Translations under genes and position numbers: made by a program
DNA from: Siderastrea siderea
Taxonomy: Eukaryota; Cnidaria; Anthozoa; Scleractinia; Rhizangiidae
Assembly (NCBI GenBank): GCA_964030785.1
Contig: OZ034971.1
Location: forward strand, 11,708,579 to 11,772,578
Reading direction: 5' to 3'
Length of the DNA: 64,000 nt
Notes under the pieces: model-generated
What the model was told of the DNA's origin: nothing
Seen by the model: only the letters and a program-made list of their open reading frames with translations
Databases searched by the model: none
Shown: piece by piece, positions 22,188 to 32,944 of the stretch
How positions within the stretch are numbered: position 1 is the stretch's first letter
How the letters are laid out: every line of letters begins with the position of its first letter

Positions 22188-22599
22188 CAGAATCTTTGCG
22201 TCTGTTTAGTTTTTATGTTTTCAGTGGTACACAGAAAGCCGCGCTAAATGGCAACCAAATCTGCAAAACAGAAAAAAGAAGAAAAACTGAAAGGATGTCT
22301 TGCTGGACTGTCTGGAATCCGTCTATTAATTATTATCTTCAAATTTAGAATTTGAATCACCTTCAAGTCCTCGATTTTCTCTTTCCACCATAACATCCTT
22401 AATCCCCCTTTTTTTCTTTCTTTTTTAACGTTTTAAAACTTCGTCAAAAATTCTCAAACATTGATACGGCATGAACTACAAATTAGTGGGGGCGTTGGTG
22501 AATCGAATTAAATCTCTTTGAGATAAAAAAGTGCTAAAACTTCCCCCAAAAAAAGCGTGGCGTTTGCCCATAATTCTTCCGTATTGGGCGGAGTCGCAT

Positions 22600-22900
22600 C
22601 CAACACCGTCCATATTTAACAATTATTCGGCGAAGGCGAAGAATATTGTGGAATAATGTCGAGTGGACTATTCCACAATATTCGCTGAGCCTGAGGACAA
22701 TAATTGTTTTAGTGATTATCAGAGCAAATGCATTTTCTTTTTTCTTTTCTCCAGAAACATCAAAAATCGCGCGGTGGCCAATTGAAAATTGGTACTTCAG
22801 TATTATAATCACCTCGCGCGGTGTGATTATAGCAAGAAATGACGTAATCCTCGACCAATCGGTGCGCGCGCTTCTCTATAATCATCTGAGCTCTTGTATA
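22600..22900. mobile_element. Palindrome-rich MITE-like block upstream of A1
   Basis: It contains 'GAATATTGTGGAATA' (22640) against 'TATTCCACAATATTC' (22669), bordered by AACAATTATT and AATAATTGTT. It also contains 'ctataatcacc'-type palindromic pieces ending in GTGATTATAG near 22827. Outer boundaries and a target duplication were not resolved. Confidence 0.5.
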
Positions 22901-23906
22901 CTAAAATGCATTATTGCCGTCGGAAAATTGCAATGGGGTTTGTACCACGATTCAATCGTTTCTCGGGTAAAAGCTAAACTGAAAATTTATGGCACTACTT
23001 AGAAGATAAATTATTGCAAGTCGTGGAGAGTACGAATGTTTGCACGCGTAATCAACTTTTTGCCTGGCAGAAAAGTCACTAAAAGTAATGTTTAGAGGCA
23101 GAACATTGCCTACATGCAACAAGGACCCTTTACACTTGCGCACAGCCTATCACCCGTGCATATCCTTGGGCATTCTCGTCCCCAGAGCTCCGCGGCTTTT
23201 TAAAATTACGTCTCGCTTAGCTCTGGGCCAAAATTTTATTTTTTTGATTGGCCGACTCAAACGTGTATGCGCAATAACGTTAAAATTTTTTGGCTTCTAC
23301 GCATAACGTTTTATTTCCGATTGAATTAATCAGGGCATCAATAAATAAATTGACTTGATCAATTTCCACGCAAAGAATGTGGCTTAGGGCAGATTAAGCG
23401 ACCAAATTTTGCTGTTTGGTTAAGCACGTAAGACTGCACCTGCTAAATTTCAAAAGTGTTAGGGATTGTCGCTAAATGTCAGCGATTCTTTTCTCGCTAC
23501 AGCATTTTCTACAAAACTTCAGCCTGTCCATAAATAAACTTACATGTAACTGTCTCATCAACTTTTATAATGACCTCTTGATGTCGATGTTTAAAAACTT
23601 GGGCGCCAAATGCTACTGGATTTCAATCTTCGATGTGGTGAAACGTAATACAATGTAGCGTTTAGTGGCGAGATGATAAGTACGCAGTTGACATTCTCGC
23701 AAAACATTCTCACGCAACATTCTCACACAACCAGAGGAATACATTGTAGGAATGTAATAACATAACTATACAATTCATTATTACGCTTATGTAATACCTT
23801 TATTCAAGCAAGATACAAATCCAAAACCCGTGAGCAAAATGCAGGGACAATCGTTCTTCTGAACAACTACAGCACGAAAGGTTTTCCGCTAATTGCAGGA
23901 GATTTA

Positions 23907-24452
23907 GGCCCCGTTTATATGGTCTCGGGTACCCGAGACAACCCTCCCCCCCGAGTTACCCTGGGTGAGCTAATTTTTCACCAGTTTCTTTGAAAAGTAC
24001 AACGAACTGTTTACATGAGGATCACCAACTCGTCTCGGGGAGGCGAGTCAACTCGGGGGGCGAGTTGTCTCACCTCGGCAGGTAGGGTAACCCTGGCAGG
24101 CGGGACAACTTTTTCTCATATAAACACTTTGTCTCGCCTACCCGGGACGACTTTTTGCGTGCCAGGTGTCACGTAACGTCTGGTTTTTGGTCTAAAAACG
24201 ACTAAATCAACAAAATGTATACTGAAGAAGAAAAATTTAGACAAACAGAGGCTGCAGTGATCGAATCAACGAAAAATTCTAAAGGAAAAGGGCGTATTTA
24301 GGTCATGAATATCAAAGTAAGATTTCGGAATAATTAAGTAGGGTCAACTTTATCTCGGTCAGCTGGGACAAATTGTTATCATATAAACGCTCGATAAAGT
24401 TGTCTCGGGGGGTAGGGTTGTCTCGGGTACCCGAGACCAAATAAACGGGGCC
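23907..24452. mobile_element. 546-bp Harbinger-like MITE, TSD TTA
   Basis: The terminal inverted repeats begin GGCCCCGTTTAT and continue through GGTCTCGGGTACCCGAGACA for about 40 bases with one mismatch. TTA flanks both ends (23904-23906 and 24453-24455). A 3-base TTA duplication with GGCC-type ends fits PIF/Harbinger. There is no transposase. It lies between the divergent genes A1 and B1. Confidence 0.8.
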
Positions 24453-24581
24453 TTAGAAAGTTTCAAACAGCTTTACACCATGACTCCATCGAGAGGATTT
24501 CATACCAGAATTGTCATGCCCAGAGCTCCACGGTCGAGAATAGAGCAGGCGCAATAGCACCTTAACAAAATAGACTTACGC

Positions 24582-24614
24582 TACCGGATGTCGCGGATTT
24601 CACGACATCCGGTA
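24582..24614. repeat. Short perfect hairpin
   Basis: TACCGGATGTCG and CGACATCCGGTA pair perfectly around a 9-base loop. It is G+C richer than its surroundings. There is no T-tract, so it is not a terminator. It could be a remnant of a small transposon end. Confidence 0.7.
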
Positions 24615-27600
24615 ATGGCTGATACCAGAGCCCTACAATCCCACCGCTGACCGAACAGATCGTAGGCTCTTTGAACGAGAATGATCCTTGGGCGGCCTAG
24701 TGTTTAGTGCATGTACGTGATTGTTTGCTCTGTCTTGTCACCAGGCTTTCCTCGCCACAAATCGAAGCTTGAAACAAAATGAATTCGAAATTGTATCTTT
24801 ATGTGGTTTTGTTAAGTTACAGACGTCGACAAAACAGGAGAATAACGCAAACTCTTCAGAAGTTTCGTTCAAAACTCTTTCCAGACTTGATCATGATTGC
24901 GTGATTTTTTGTTTGGAACAGGAGGAACCTAGCAAAAAGGGGAGAAGAAATTTTCAACCAATCACAGGTTCACTTTTGACAAGAAATTGCGTAGTTAGAT
25001 TGACATCTCAAAAGCAATCGAAAGAAACAGAGAATCGTGCTACAGATTTGACGTGAGTCAAATACTACACTGTGTTACGTACTGCGCTGCCTATTGTGCA
25101 CTCTTGATGTCGGCTCGCCTGATTCGACGGATTGCAAGCTTTTGGCCTGTGGAACTCGGAAACGAATCGGTTTAGTGTCAACGAATCCAGTTACCAGACA
25201 TGTGTATTTAATATTCGGAATCAGCCATACAACAACTGGCGACTTTGTTAAACATTTGCTGAAGTCAGCCTTGATTTATCAACGGATCATGATCAGTGGA
25301 AATGCGAAAGCCAACTTCAATCTCCTTCTTCGCAAAGGTTACGACCGCCTTTCTACAACTAATGCGACGTAAGTAATGCTTCCCTTGTTTTCCTTTATGT
25401 GCTCAAATTTTTAAGCTTACTTTTGACGGCTATAGACTTTGTCAAATCGAACGGGTTCTTTCTCTACTGCGCCCTGTCATTTCTCTCTCTTATTTTAAGC
25501 CCATTGTTATTGTTTAATTGTTTATTTACGTTTTAGACCTCAAAGACGATGGCCAGAAACATTTTCGTAGTAAATGAAAAATTTACATTATTTTTATTTT
25601 TAAATGATCGGCTTTAGAAAGAACAGTGGATGATTCAAACTCCGATTAGTGATTTGATGATCACATTTGAAGAGTTCTAATGTTGTAAATTATCGAAAGC
25701 CGTGAAGTGACGTGACGATTTCCGATAGAAACTTTTTTTTAATTCAAAAGGAAAAGGTCAAATTCACTTCTCTCCATCCTAAAAGTCATTCAGCACCCAA
25801 CGAGAAAATTTAGGCTGAACTGACTTTTAAAAAAATGTCATTGTTTTCTCAGATTTTTAATTAACGGCCCTTTAAAGAAATAGTTTTGTGAGCTAAACAC
25901 AGGTTGATCTTAAATAAAGTTGTCCTTGTTACTCACAAAGTGTTTCCCCAAGCTTAGATGATTTACGTGCTGTAAAATGACATCCGTTTATGGCAACAAT
26001 GAAAGGTCAAGCTAAAAGTTGACAGCAAAAGTAGACAAAACTGAGAACGATTAACTTTAATCCCATGTCAGAAATTATGACAAATTAGTAACGCAGTCTT
26101 CTTTTATCTTAGAAAATTTTCATGCGTCCCTTCAATAGATCCACAAGTTCTGTAAATCCCCAGAGCTTCGAATGGGAGAAAAAAAATGAATGTATGGATT
26201 AACGAATCCAATTGGAAATTGTGTATTGCAATAGGATACTGTATTTTGGTTTTGTGTGGAGTGAAAGTTTTGGAATTCAGCGACAAACCATGCCACACTG
26301 AATTTCTAATGAGGAGGCCCTCCTAATTTTAACTAAGAGTCATTCATTTTAAGTTATTTTTATTGCGTCTGGGATATTGCACCCGTGTACACAAAGCGTT
26401 CGTGAAAACACTGCATTTGCTAGTTGGATAAGAAATGCCTTCTGTTTCAGTCAGAAATACAATTTAATAGTTAGCTGATCTGTGAATAAGTTTTCCACCT
26501 GATTTAGGAAATGTTGTACGACATAATGTGTATGTATAAGGATATAAACGTCTGTGTATTTTGATAGATTGAGTACACCAAGAAACGATGTTTTCTCTTT
26601 CTGCTGGGCAGGCGTGTTTTCGATAATTAATATCTCTAGTAGGGCAGTTTGACCTTATTAAAGGAAACCTTTTCTGTTGAAGTCAAAAATTGTAACAACA
26701 GTAACACATTTTGCAGATACTATCCGATAAGTCAGTCCCGAATGAGTTAGTTTTCTGATCTGAGATCGAAGTTAGTGGAATTACGCCGAGAGAGACCACG
26801 ATGCGTGTGCAGTGATGCATGCATGCTTTAATTCGTTCAAAGTCTGAGCCTCTCGCTTCACTCACGATAAATAGCAAAAGAAGAACACCTATTTAACGTT
26901 AATTGAACCGAGAGGAGCACACAGTTCGAAAAATGGAAAACAAAAGAGGTAAACGTTGAGCAATCGCAAAACGCTTGGTAACATGATTGAAGTACTAGAA
27001 TGATGCGGTTAGAGCCCAGTTTGTTACACTGCCGATACGACTGAGAGGATTTAGGCTCATGGCTGCGAACCATTTATTTCAGTTATGCGTAATTAAGTTA
27101 TACAGTAGTACTTCAAGCGAATTTTCAATTTTTTTTTAGTAGCTTTTATTTGATTTATTTTCACAAGTTTGTGTTTGCTATAACGTCTTGTGCTGGGACA
27201 CGTACTCATAACCATTCAAAGAGGTTCAAACCGATTTTACTGCTTTAGCTGAACTAGCCGTCTTAGTCAGGCTGTCATCCAGGCTGTCATCCAGGCTGGT
27301 CTTCTCATGCGGCTTGGAGCGAAGTTTCGATTTTGCTCCCACAGTTTTCTCAGGATAATGATTGTTATCAGCGATGCGTGCTTTTCGTCTCTCGAATGCA
27401 AAGTCAGTGGAATAACTGTCTTACCGCGATGTTATGCTCACAGTTATAAAGATTTACGGTCATCTATCATGCCGACATTTAGTAGCTTTGGTAGGAGATG
27501 AGTTTTACGACGTTTCAAACAGTTGAGTCAACAGCGTAGCCATTTTGCAGGCATATTTTGATAGCATTAAGAGAGCAGACACGACATTTGAGTCAGGAAT

Positions 27601-28140
27601 GACAATGTGTCGTAAACCATCATGTTTACGTTTTGTCAGTACAAAGTTATTCGGGAAGCAAAAATATTAGATAGCGGACGATGAGCTTTTCATGTGAGGA
27701 ATTTTGGACATACCGTTGCAACATGTATTAGTACACTGGCATAATTGTCTCGGTAATAAGAATGCAGAGATGGACCTCGACATTGATCTCTTGCAACTAC
27801 GTGCGTGCATGTAAAGTCACTGAAAATTTGTCCTTCAACCACTTATAGCGTTGCCCACTAGATTAAAATATTCAATTCAGCCCAGGATATAAGATCAGTA
27901 GAAGAGCCATTTTAACTTATCTCAAACGCAAGTGTGCACATGAACACAAAATTTGTTAGAGGGCAAAGCGCGGATGTGAAACGATGATGGTTGCTTGTTA
28001 TAAACAACTTTGTATGACTAGCAAAGAGGGCGGCTCAGTCGCTTTCTGGGGGCTCGCGCGCAATGCTAAAAATAATATTTTCAGTAATTGCAATGGTGAA
28101 CTTCATAAACACAAAGCAGGTTCAAGTAAAATATTACTTT
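24600..28140. repeat. Left arm of the old inverted duplication
   Basis: This arm matches the reverse complement of about 51440-55700. Matching patches include 25680 ('atgttgtaaattatcgaaa') against 55075, 26040-26110 ('actgagaacgattaac', 'cgcagtcttcttttatctta') against 53980-54050, 27290-27310 ('ggctggtcttctcatg') against 52225, and 27740-27770 against 51790-51840. Divergence is large (many substitutions and indels), so this event is older than the tandem array. The right arm has extra insertions. The part from 26419 on is also the start of U1. Confidence 0.85.
25094..25368 (+). other. B1: conserved first-exon-like block with splice donor
   Basis: The block ends with a strong donor, GAC|GTAAGTAATG, which is kept exactly in the inverted copy B2 (55373 downward). 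The preceding ~260 bases align with B2, including 'gatttatcaacgga' and 'acgaaagccaac'/'gcgaaagccaac'. The reading frames are not conserved: stops and small indels differ between copies. That suggests a 5' untranslated or non-coding RNA exon. It points rightward, into the U array. Its downstream exons were not found. Confidence 0.5.
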
Positions 28141-28153
28141 ATTGAAGGCAATA

Positions 28154-28360
28154 TTATGTGGAATAGTGCCACAAAGGACTTGACACAAATGCAGCTGCAG
28201 TTCGGTTGATGGATATGCCCATATAATTTTTATTTTCTTGTACTGATTGCTTCAGTCCCATTTGGTTGATCAATTTTTGCCAGTCTTGTTTGCTGACGCT
28301 GCCTGCCTTCAAATGTATTGAACTGAGTTTGTAGTTTACAAAACTGGGCACATACAACAT
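28154..28360 (-). CDS. Small exon-like frame in U1, unknown
   Basis: A 68-codon frame reads ...KQDWQKLINQMGLKQSVQ... and ends at TAA, with 'TATGTGCCCAG' near its start as a possible acceptor. The composition looks protein-like (W, K, Q, no low complexity). The only identical copy is in U3 (41109-41315), and U2 has lost most of it to a 107-base deletion, so conservation gives no independent support. No family is known. Confidence 0.2.
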   Translation of the reverse strand: MLYVPSFVNYKLSSIHLKAGSVSKQDWQKLINQMGLKQSVQENKNYMGISINRTAAAFVSSPLWHYST

Positions 28361-31300
28361 TCAGTTTGAGGTCTTAAATTTAAGAGGAGTCACTCTGTCC
28401 ATGCGATAAGAACCGTGATGAGTTTTCAGGTCAGTGAGTCTTCTGGTTTCGTTATTTTTCTTGGTTCCAAGCGAGCATCCGACAACATTTCATGCGGTAG
28501 AGTGTGTATGAAACTGATTCTCTTATGGTCCCCATCTGTCGTTGCTATTCTAAACTATACGACGGCCATTAGTATCACGCGGGCTTTGGTACATAACTGA
28601 TTGAACAGCGGAAGGGGCATTACAATTTTCCAGTGGACGAATGTAGTTTTGAAGCTGTCGACCAAATCCAATAAGCTTTTTTCTTTTTTTTTTTTTTTGG
28701 TATTTGGGGGAGTACGTTCAACGTTTCGCTTTGGCGAAGAAATCAGTTCCATGGATGTGTTGACTTAGTGTTACCGATAAACAATAATTGGTCGATGAGT
28801 GCTCCAAAGTTCTAGTATTTTCCAATTTGTCTTTATTTTCTGATTAGGTACACAGTATTTAGCTTTTGCCACAGTTTACTTTGCTGTGATTTCACCCTTA
28901 GAAGCCCATCAATGATCAAATAAAGAACGTTAATTCCTCAAAAATGCGGTGGCTCTCCCTGGCACAATTTTTACACAATGTTTCGCTACATAAGCAGAAA
29001 CTGGGTAGCCGAGCAAAACAACACGCTCAACAAAATGGCGCTTTAGGTCAAGGCATTAGCTTCTATGGCCCTGAAGCGGGTCTGATTATCAGGCCAGCTA
29101 GTGTTCGCCAGGAAAACTAACATTAAATCCTGTTTTACAAACGGGATGAGCTGCAAGAAGACCAGCCGTGCCCTGATTTGCGCGCCAGACTTGGAGATAC
29201 TAGGTGAAAAAAGTCATGATCAGTTGTGATCTCGTTTTTCCTGCCTTTACAAGGTGGGAAATTCAGTAGAACTGTAACCGTTTTAAGCTCAATCGTTTGC
29301 TTTTAATTTCACCATGCAGCATGAAAGAAAATGCTAGTTGTCCTTCGAAACGCAGTGAATTTTCATTGTTTTCAGCTCCCGGCCCAGGTTGCTTCATGTA
29401 CACTGCGAAGGCACTCTTTTAAGTTAAGTTTTGGATCCAGATCAGGAGTTCGCATACATGTTCTAACGTGCATTGTCCCCAGTCAAGGTTTGTAAAATTG
29501 CTGGGCATTTTACAGAACCGTCATGAACAGAGGAAAACAGAGAGGAGATAAGAGAGTTAGCGCAAACTTACCGCGATATCATCCCTAGTCCTGAGCCCTG
29601 AACTGATCGCGTGAAAAACGTTGCTAATTCTTTAAGAGTGCTCGCATAGAACATACTGGACAATAATTCACTACATGCGGATGCAAAAAATATTTAGAGG
29701 CGAACGTTAACAGCAACACCAAACGGAGCGAGCATTTGTTACATGGAAAATAAAAAGGTTTTAGTTGAGTGTTCTGAAATCAGAATTCAATCATTCAAGT
29801 AACGCTGAGGGTGATTAAACCGTCCTTACCATTGTGCTTAGCTGTGATTGCTTCTGCTTGGCTCAAAAGCAAAACTTCGTGCGCTACTGATATGAATTAC
29901 CCTTAGTGCTAGAGGTTTCGTGTGTACTGAGGTTATGAGAATAAACTGCTCAGAATATTTGGCGCTTGAATAACACAACACTTGTATTATTAATTTAATA
30001 CATCGCCTTAGTCTTAGAGGGTTCATTGAGCGGGAACTCTTTTAGAGAAAGAATTATCTACAGAAGCTTTGAAATATTAACGTCTTTAGCGAGGTAGCTG
30101 AAGGTGCAATGAGGGCGTAACCTCGCCTATGTGTGCCGGCCATGCCTGCTCTTCTTCTATCGTGTGTACCACTCATTTCCAATCCATCAGCAGTGATCAG
30201 TCAGTTCGTAACAGTTTCGAATCGAATCTTGCCAATACGTATTGTGGCTGTAAATGTTAGGTTTGGCTACTGTGTTATACTGGGCGAGTAAAACTGGGTT
30301 ATCCAGTAGGGTCATTGTATTGTTTTCTTGTCTCAGATCTGCAAGCCATCAAAGGGTTTATATCGATCGATGGCTGCGTTTGATACTCAGAGCGTCTATT
30401 CACTATAAATACACGTTTTGTTTTGGTCAAAGATTTGTGGAAGGATGACTGATCATGAAAATATTTCCATCTTTGTCTATCTTGTCTCTCTGGCTGCACT
30501 GAAAATGAGGAGCTAAACTCATTACGCTGTCAACAGCAGGCTTTATTTTTGTTGTTTTTGTTTTGTGTGTGTGTGTTTTTTCCCCAATTTCTTTTGCACT
30601 TTCCGGAGAGAACTACAAGACTGAACTGTCATTCCGAGGCCTTGTATCTCTCTCGGCTTACATATTTACACCCGGGTATTCGGGATTAATTTAACTCTAA
30701 CCTTTTGTATCCTTAGTGAAGCAAGATCACAATGTCCTCGAGAAAAGCTTTGTTTGCTGAATGAATCTATTTGCTCTTACGTCAGTTTTTCAAGAGCTGA
30801 AATGCTTTAGAGTTGCACGTGTCGGTTTACACAAACACGAAGCATCGCCCGTGTATGTCAACTCAAAACAGCGTAGTTGCATGTTCAGAATTAGTTCAAC
30901 CCAGGGAATCAAAATCTAGACAATCTAGAGTCATTGCCTGAGAATAATTATTAAAATGTCTAATTTCTTATTTTTATTTTCTGTAAAAGCCATGGACTGG
31001 CGAAGTCTTGTTTTAGATATCTTTTCTTGTTTATTCAACTAAACCTAAGATGTTCCTGAGGAAATGTCTTCCCGAGTGACATATTTTGTCTACCAGATCT
31101 TCAAAACGGATTTCAGAGGTCATATGATCTCAGGTTTTAAGTAGAACAAAGAAAGCGCTGTAATCTCGGCAATGGATTTTTTAAATGAAGTTGATGGGGG
31201 CACGCAGGCAAGGACGAAGTGTGTAGTCGAATCTTCCTGGTAAGTCGTGAAAAGTGTATGATGTTTCAACCCCAGGGGAGGGGGTACTCATTATAAGGGA

Positions 31301-31810
31301 GGCTTCGCCCCGTGGTTCAACCCTTACCCTTTAACACAGTATCTTCATGAGATCTCAGTCGCTCGAAGGCTTCAATCCTCTAAGTTGCGTTGTGATTTCT
31401 GCCAAAATTTTAAAAACAGTTACGCCCTTTAGCGTAGTAAAACAGTAAATTCCCCTACCTTTCATATACGTCAAGTAAAAAAGAGGCACCCCTTTGCGGT
31501 GGACTGGCTCCCCATAAAGCCCACTATGGGAAGTACTGACCCGGATTCCAACCGATACCGTAAAATTCCGATGATAAGCCCTGGGCTTATATCTGTTCAA
31601 AAGGATTTTTTGGTGGGCTTATTTTCGGGGGGGGGGGGGGGGGGCAGCGCCCTGGACACCGAATTTTGGTTCAGAAAGTTAACTGTCCTTTGTCAAGAGT
31701 ATTTTTAATTTGTCAGTTGTTGTTTGTTTCTAGTGCCTGGACACATGTTGTTAAAGCTTTGTAAGAATTGTTGACTGTTGTCCAACATACTGTATGATGG
31801 GTAGTTTGAG

Positions 31811-31835
31811 GTTAACCAGCAGCTCCTGGGTTAAC
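31811..31835. repeat. Palindromic insertion private to U1
   Basis: GTTAACC...GGGTTAAC forms an imperfect palindrome absent from U2 and U3 at the same place, where the sequence runs 'gggtagttaagtgtc' directly. U0 has a different, non-palindromic version. Confidence 0.75.
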
Positions 31836-32114
31836 TTAAGTGTCTTAGTAGAAAGGTTGTTTTCTCTATCAAATCAATCCTACTTTCCAGTAAAAACGTT
31901 TAAAGGATAATTAACGAGAAGCAGTAGTATTTGATGTACAAACCCTGCGATTTCTGCACAGTTCTGGGTAAATGAGCAAATTTTGGTAAAAAGGGAATTT
32001 TGGTAAAAAGTCTAAAAAAACTACACCACTTTGACAAGGCATTGCACGTGAAATCCTTCATTCATATTATAACCCATCCCTGTAAATGGTTCGATTAACT
32101 GTTTTGCGCTCTCA

Positions 32115-32321
32115 TTGGTAGAAACACATCATGTGGTATCTTTCGGCCGATTTTATTTCGACCACAACAAAACAAACAAGTTCGGGACAAACTTTTCAAC
32201 TTTATACGTGGAAGAAAAAGAAAATCGTTTTGAAGAAGCCAGTGTCAGCGAAATTAAGATGCAGATGCGGTACCACGAAACACGAAAAAATCCACCAAAT
32301 ATACCGTAAACGACTTTGAAG
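32115..32321 (+). pseudogene. Crypton/QRICH1-like exon frame in U1, frameshifted
   Basis: This is the same exon as in U0, U2 and U3, with a 7-base deletion after 'gaaattaagatg' that shifts the frame before the AVPRNTKK stretch. The donor AAG|GTAAGA is kept. The loss shows that this copy is not under coding constraint or is a casualty of array turnover. Confidence 0.5.
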
Positions 32322-32944
32322 GTAAGAAAAACTTACGAGCCAAGTTTGGTTTTAGCCTATCATAATTTTGTCAAATCAAATTGTTAATAAAGTCATGCAA
32401 ACCAATCAAATCGTTTTTGTTAACATCACCCACAAATACGCCATGATCATCAATGGCTTTTTTTCTTCTTTAGCACGACAATAATGCGTTGTAAAAGTTA
32501 ATCGGAGGGTGTTAAAACAAACAAGATATTGTCCTCTAAATTTTACATTGCCTTCGAAGCTCATTTTTCAGATAATCTTTCAGCCTCGGGCATTATCCTC
32601 GGATAGACCATCAGCCGAAGGGGTCTATTTCCTAAATATTCAAGCTTTCTAAAATAATATCCATCCCAAGGAGGAATGGAGAGTTGGATAAAATAAAATA
32701 AATGAAGCGTTCTCAAGTCGATTTTTACTCACGAAATTACGAGTTCTCCCAATGGGAGTTTAATTTAATTCTCGTTTTTCTCATTATTGAGCCTGCAGTC
32801 TGGTAGAACATCACTTTGCTCTGCATGAATCATCAGTCACTTCGTGGAAGGGCATCCGACCAGGCTAGTTTTCATTTTGTGCCCATTGCGTTTTCAGATT
32901 TAAAAGTGTCAAACATTCAAAATTAAACATTGTTTTACTGTTTG

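Larger units (their letters stand above)
26419..32944 (+). repeat. Tandem unit U1
   Basis: This is the first full direct copy, 6526 bases, starting at 'gctagttgg'. From about 26610 to 31640 it is nearly identical to U3 at offset +12,955, with only isolated differences such as 27113 and 27307. It has a private 7-base deletion in the exon-like frame near 32259 (shifting it) and a private palindromic insertion at 31811-31835. No gene with a clear full-length frame was recognised inside. Confidence 0.93.

Noticed and set aside
28410..28440. Box C-like GTGATGA that might mark a box C/D snoRNA in every U copy
   Set aside because: No box D at suitable distance and no terminal stem.
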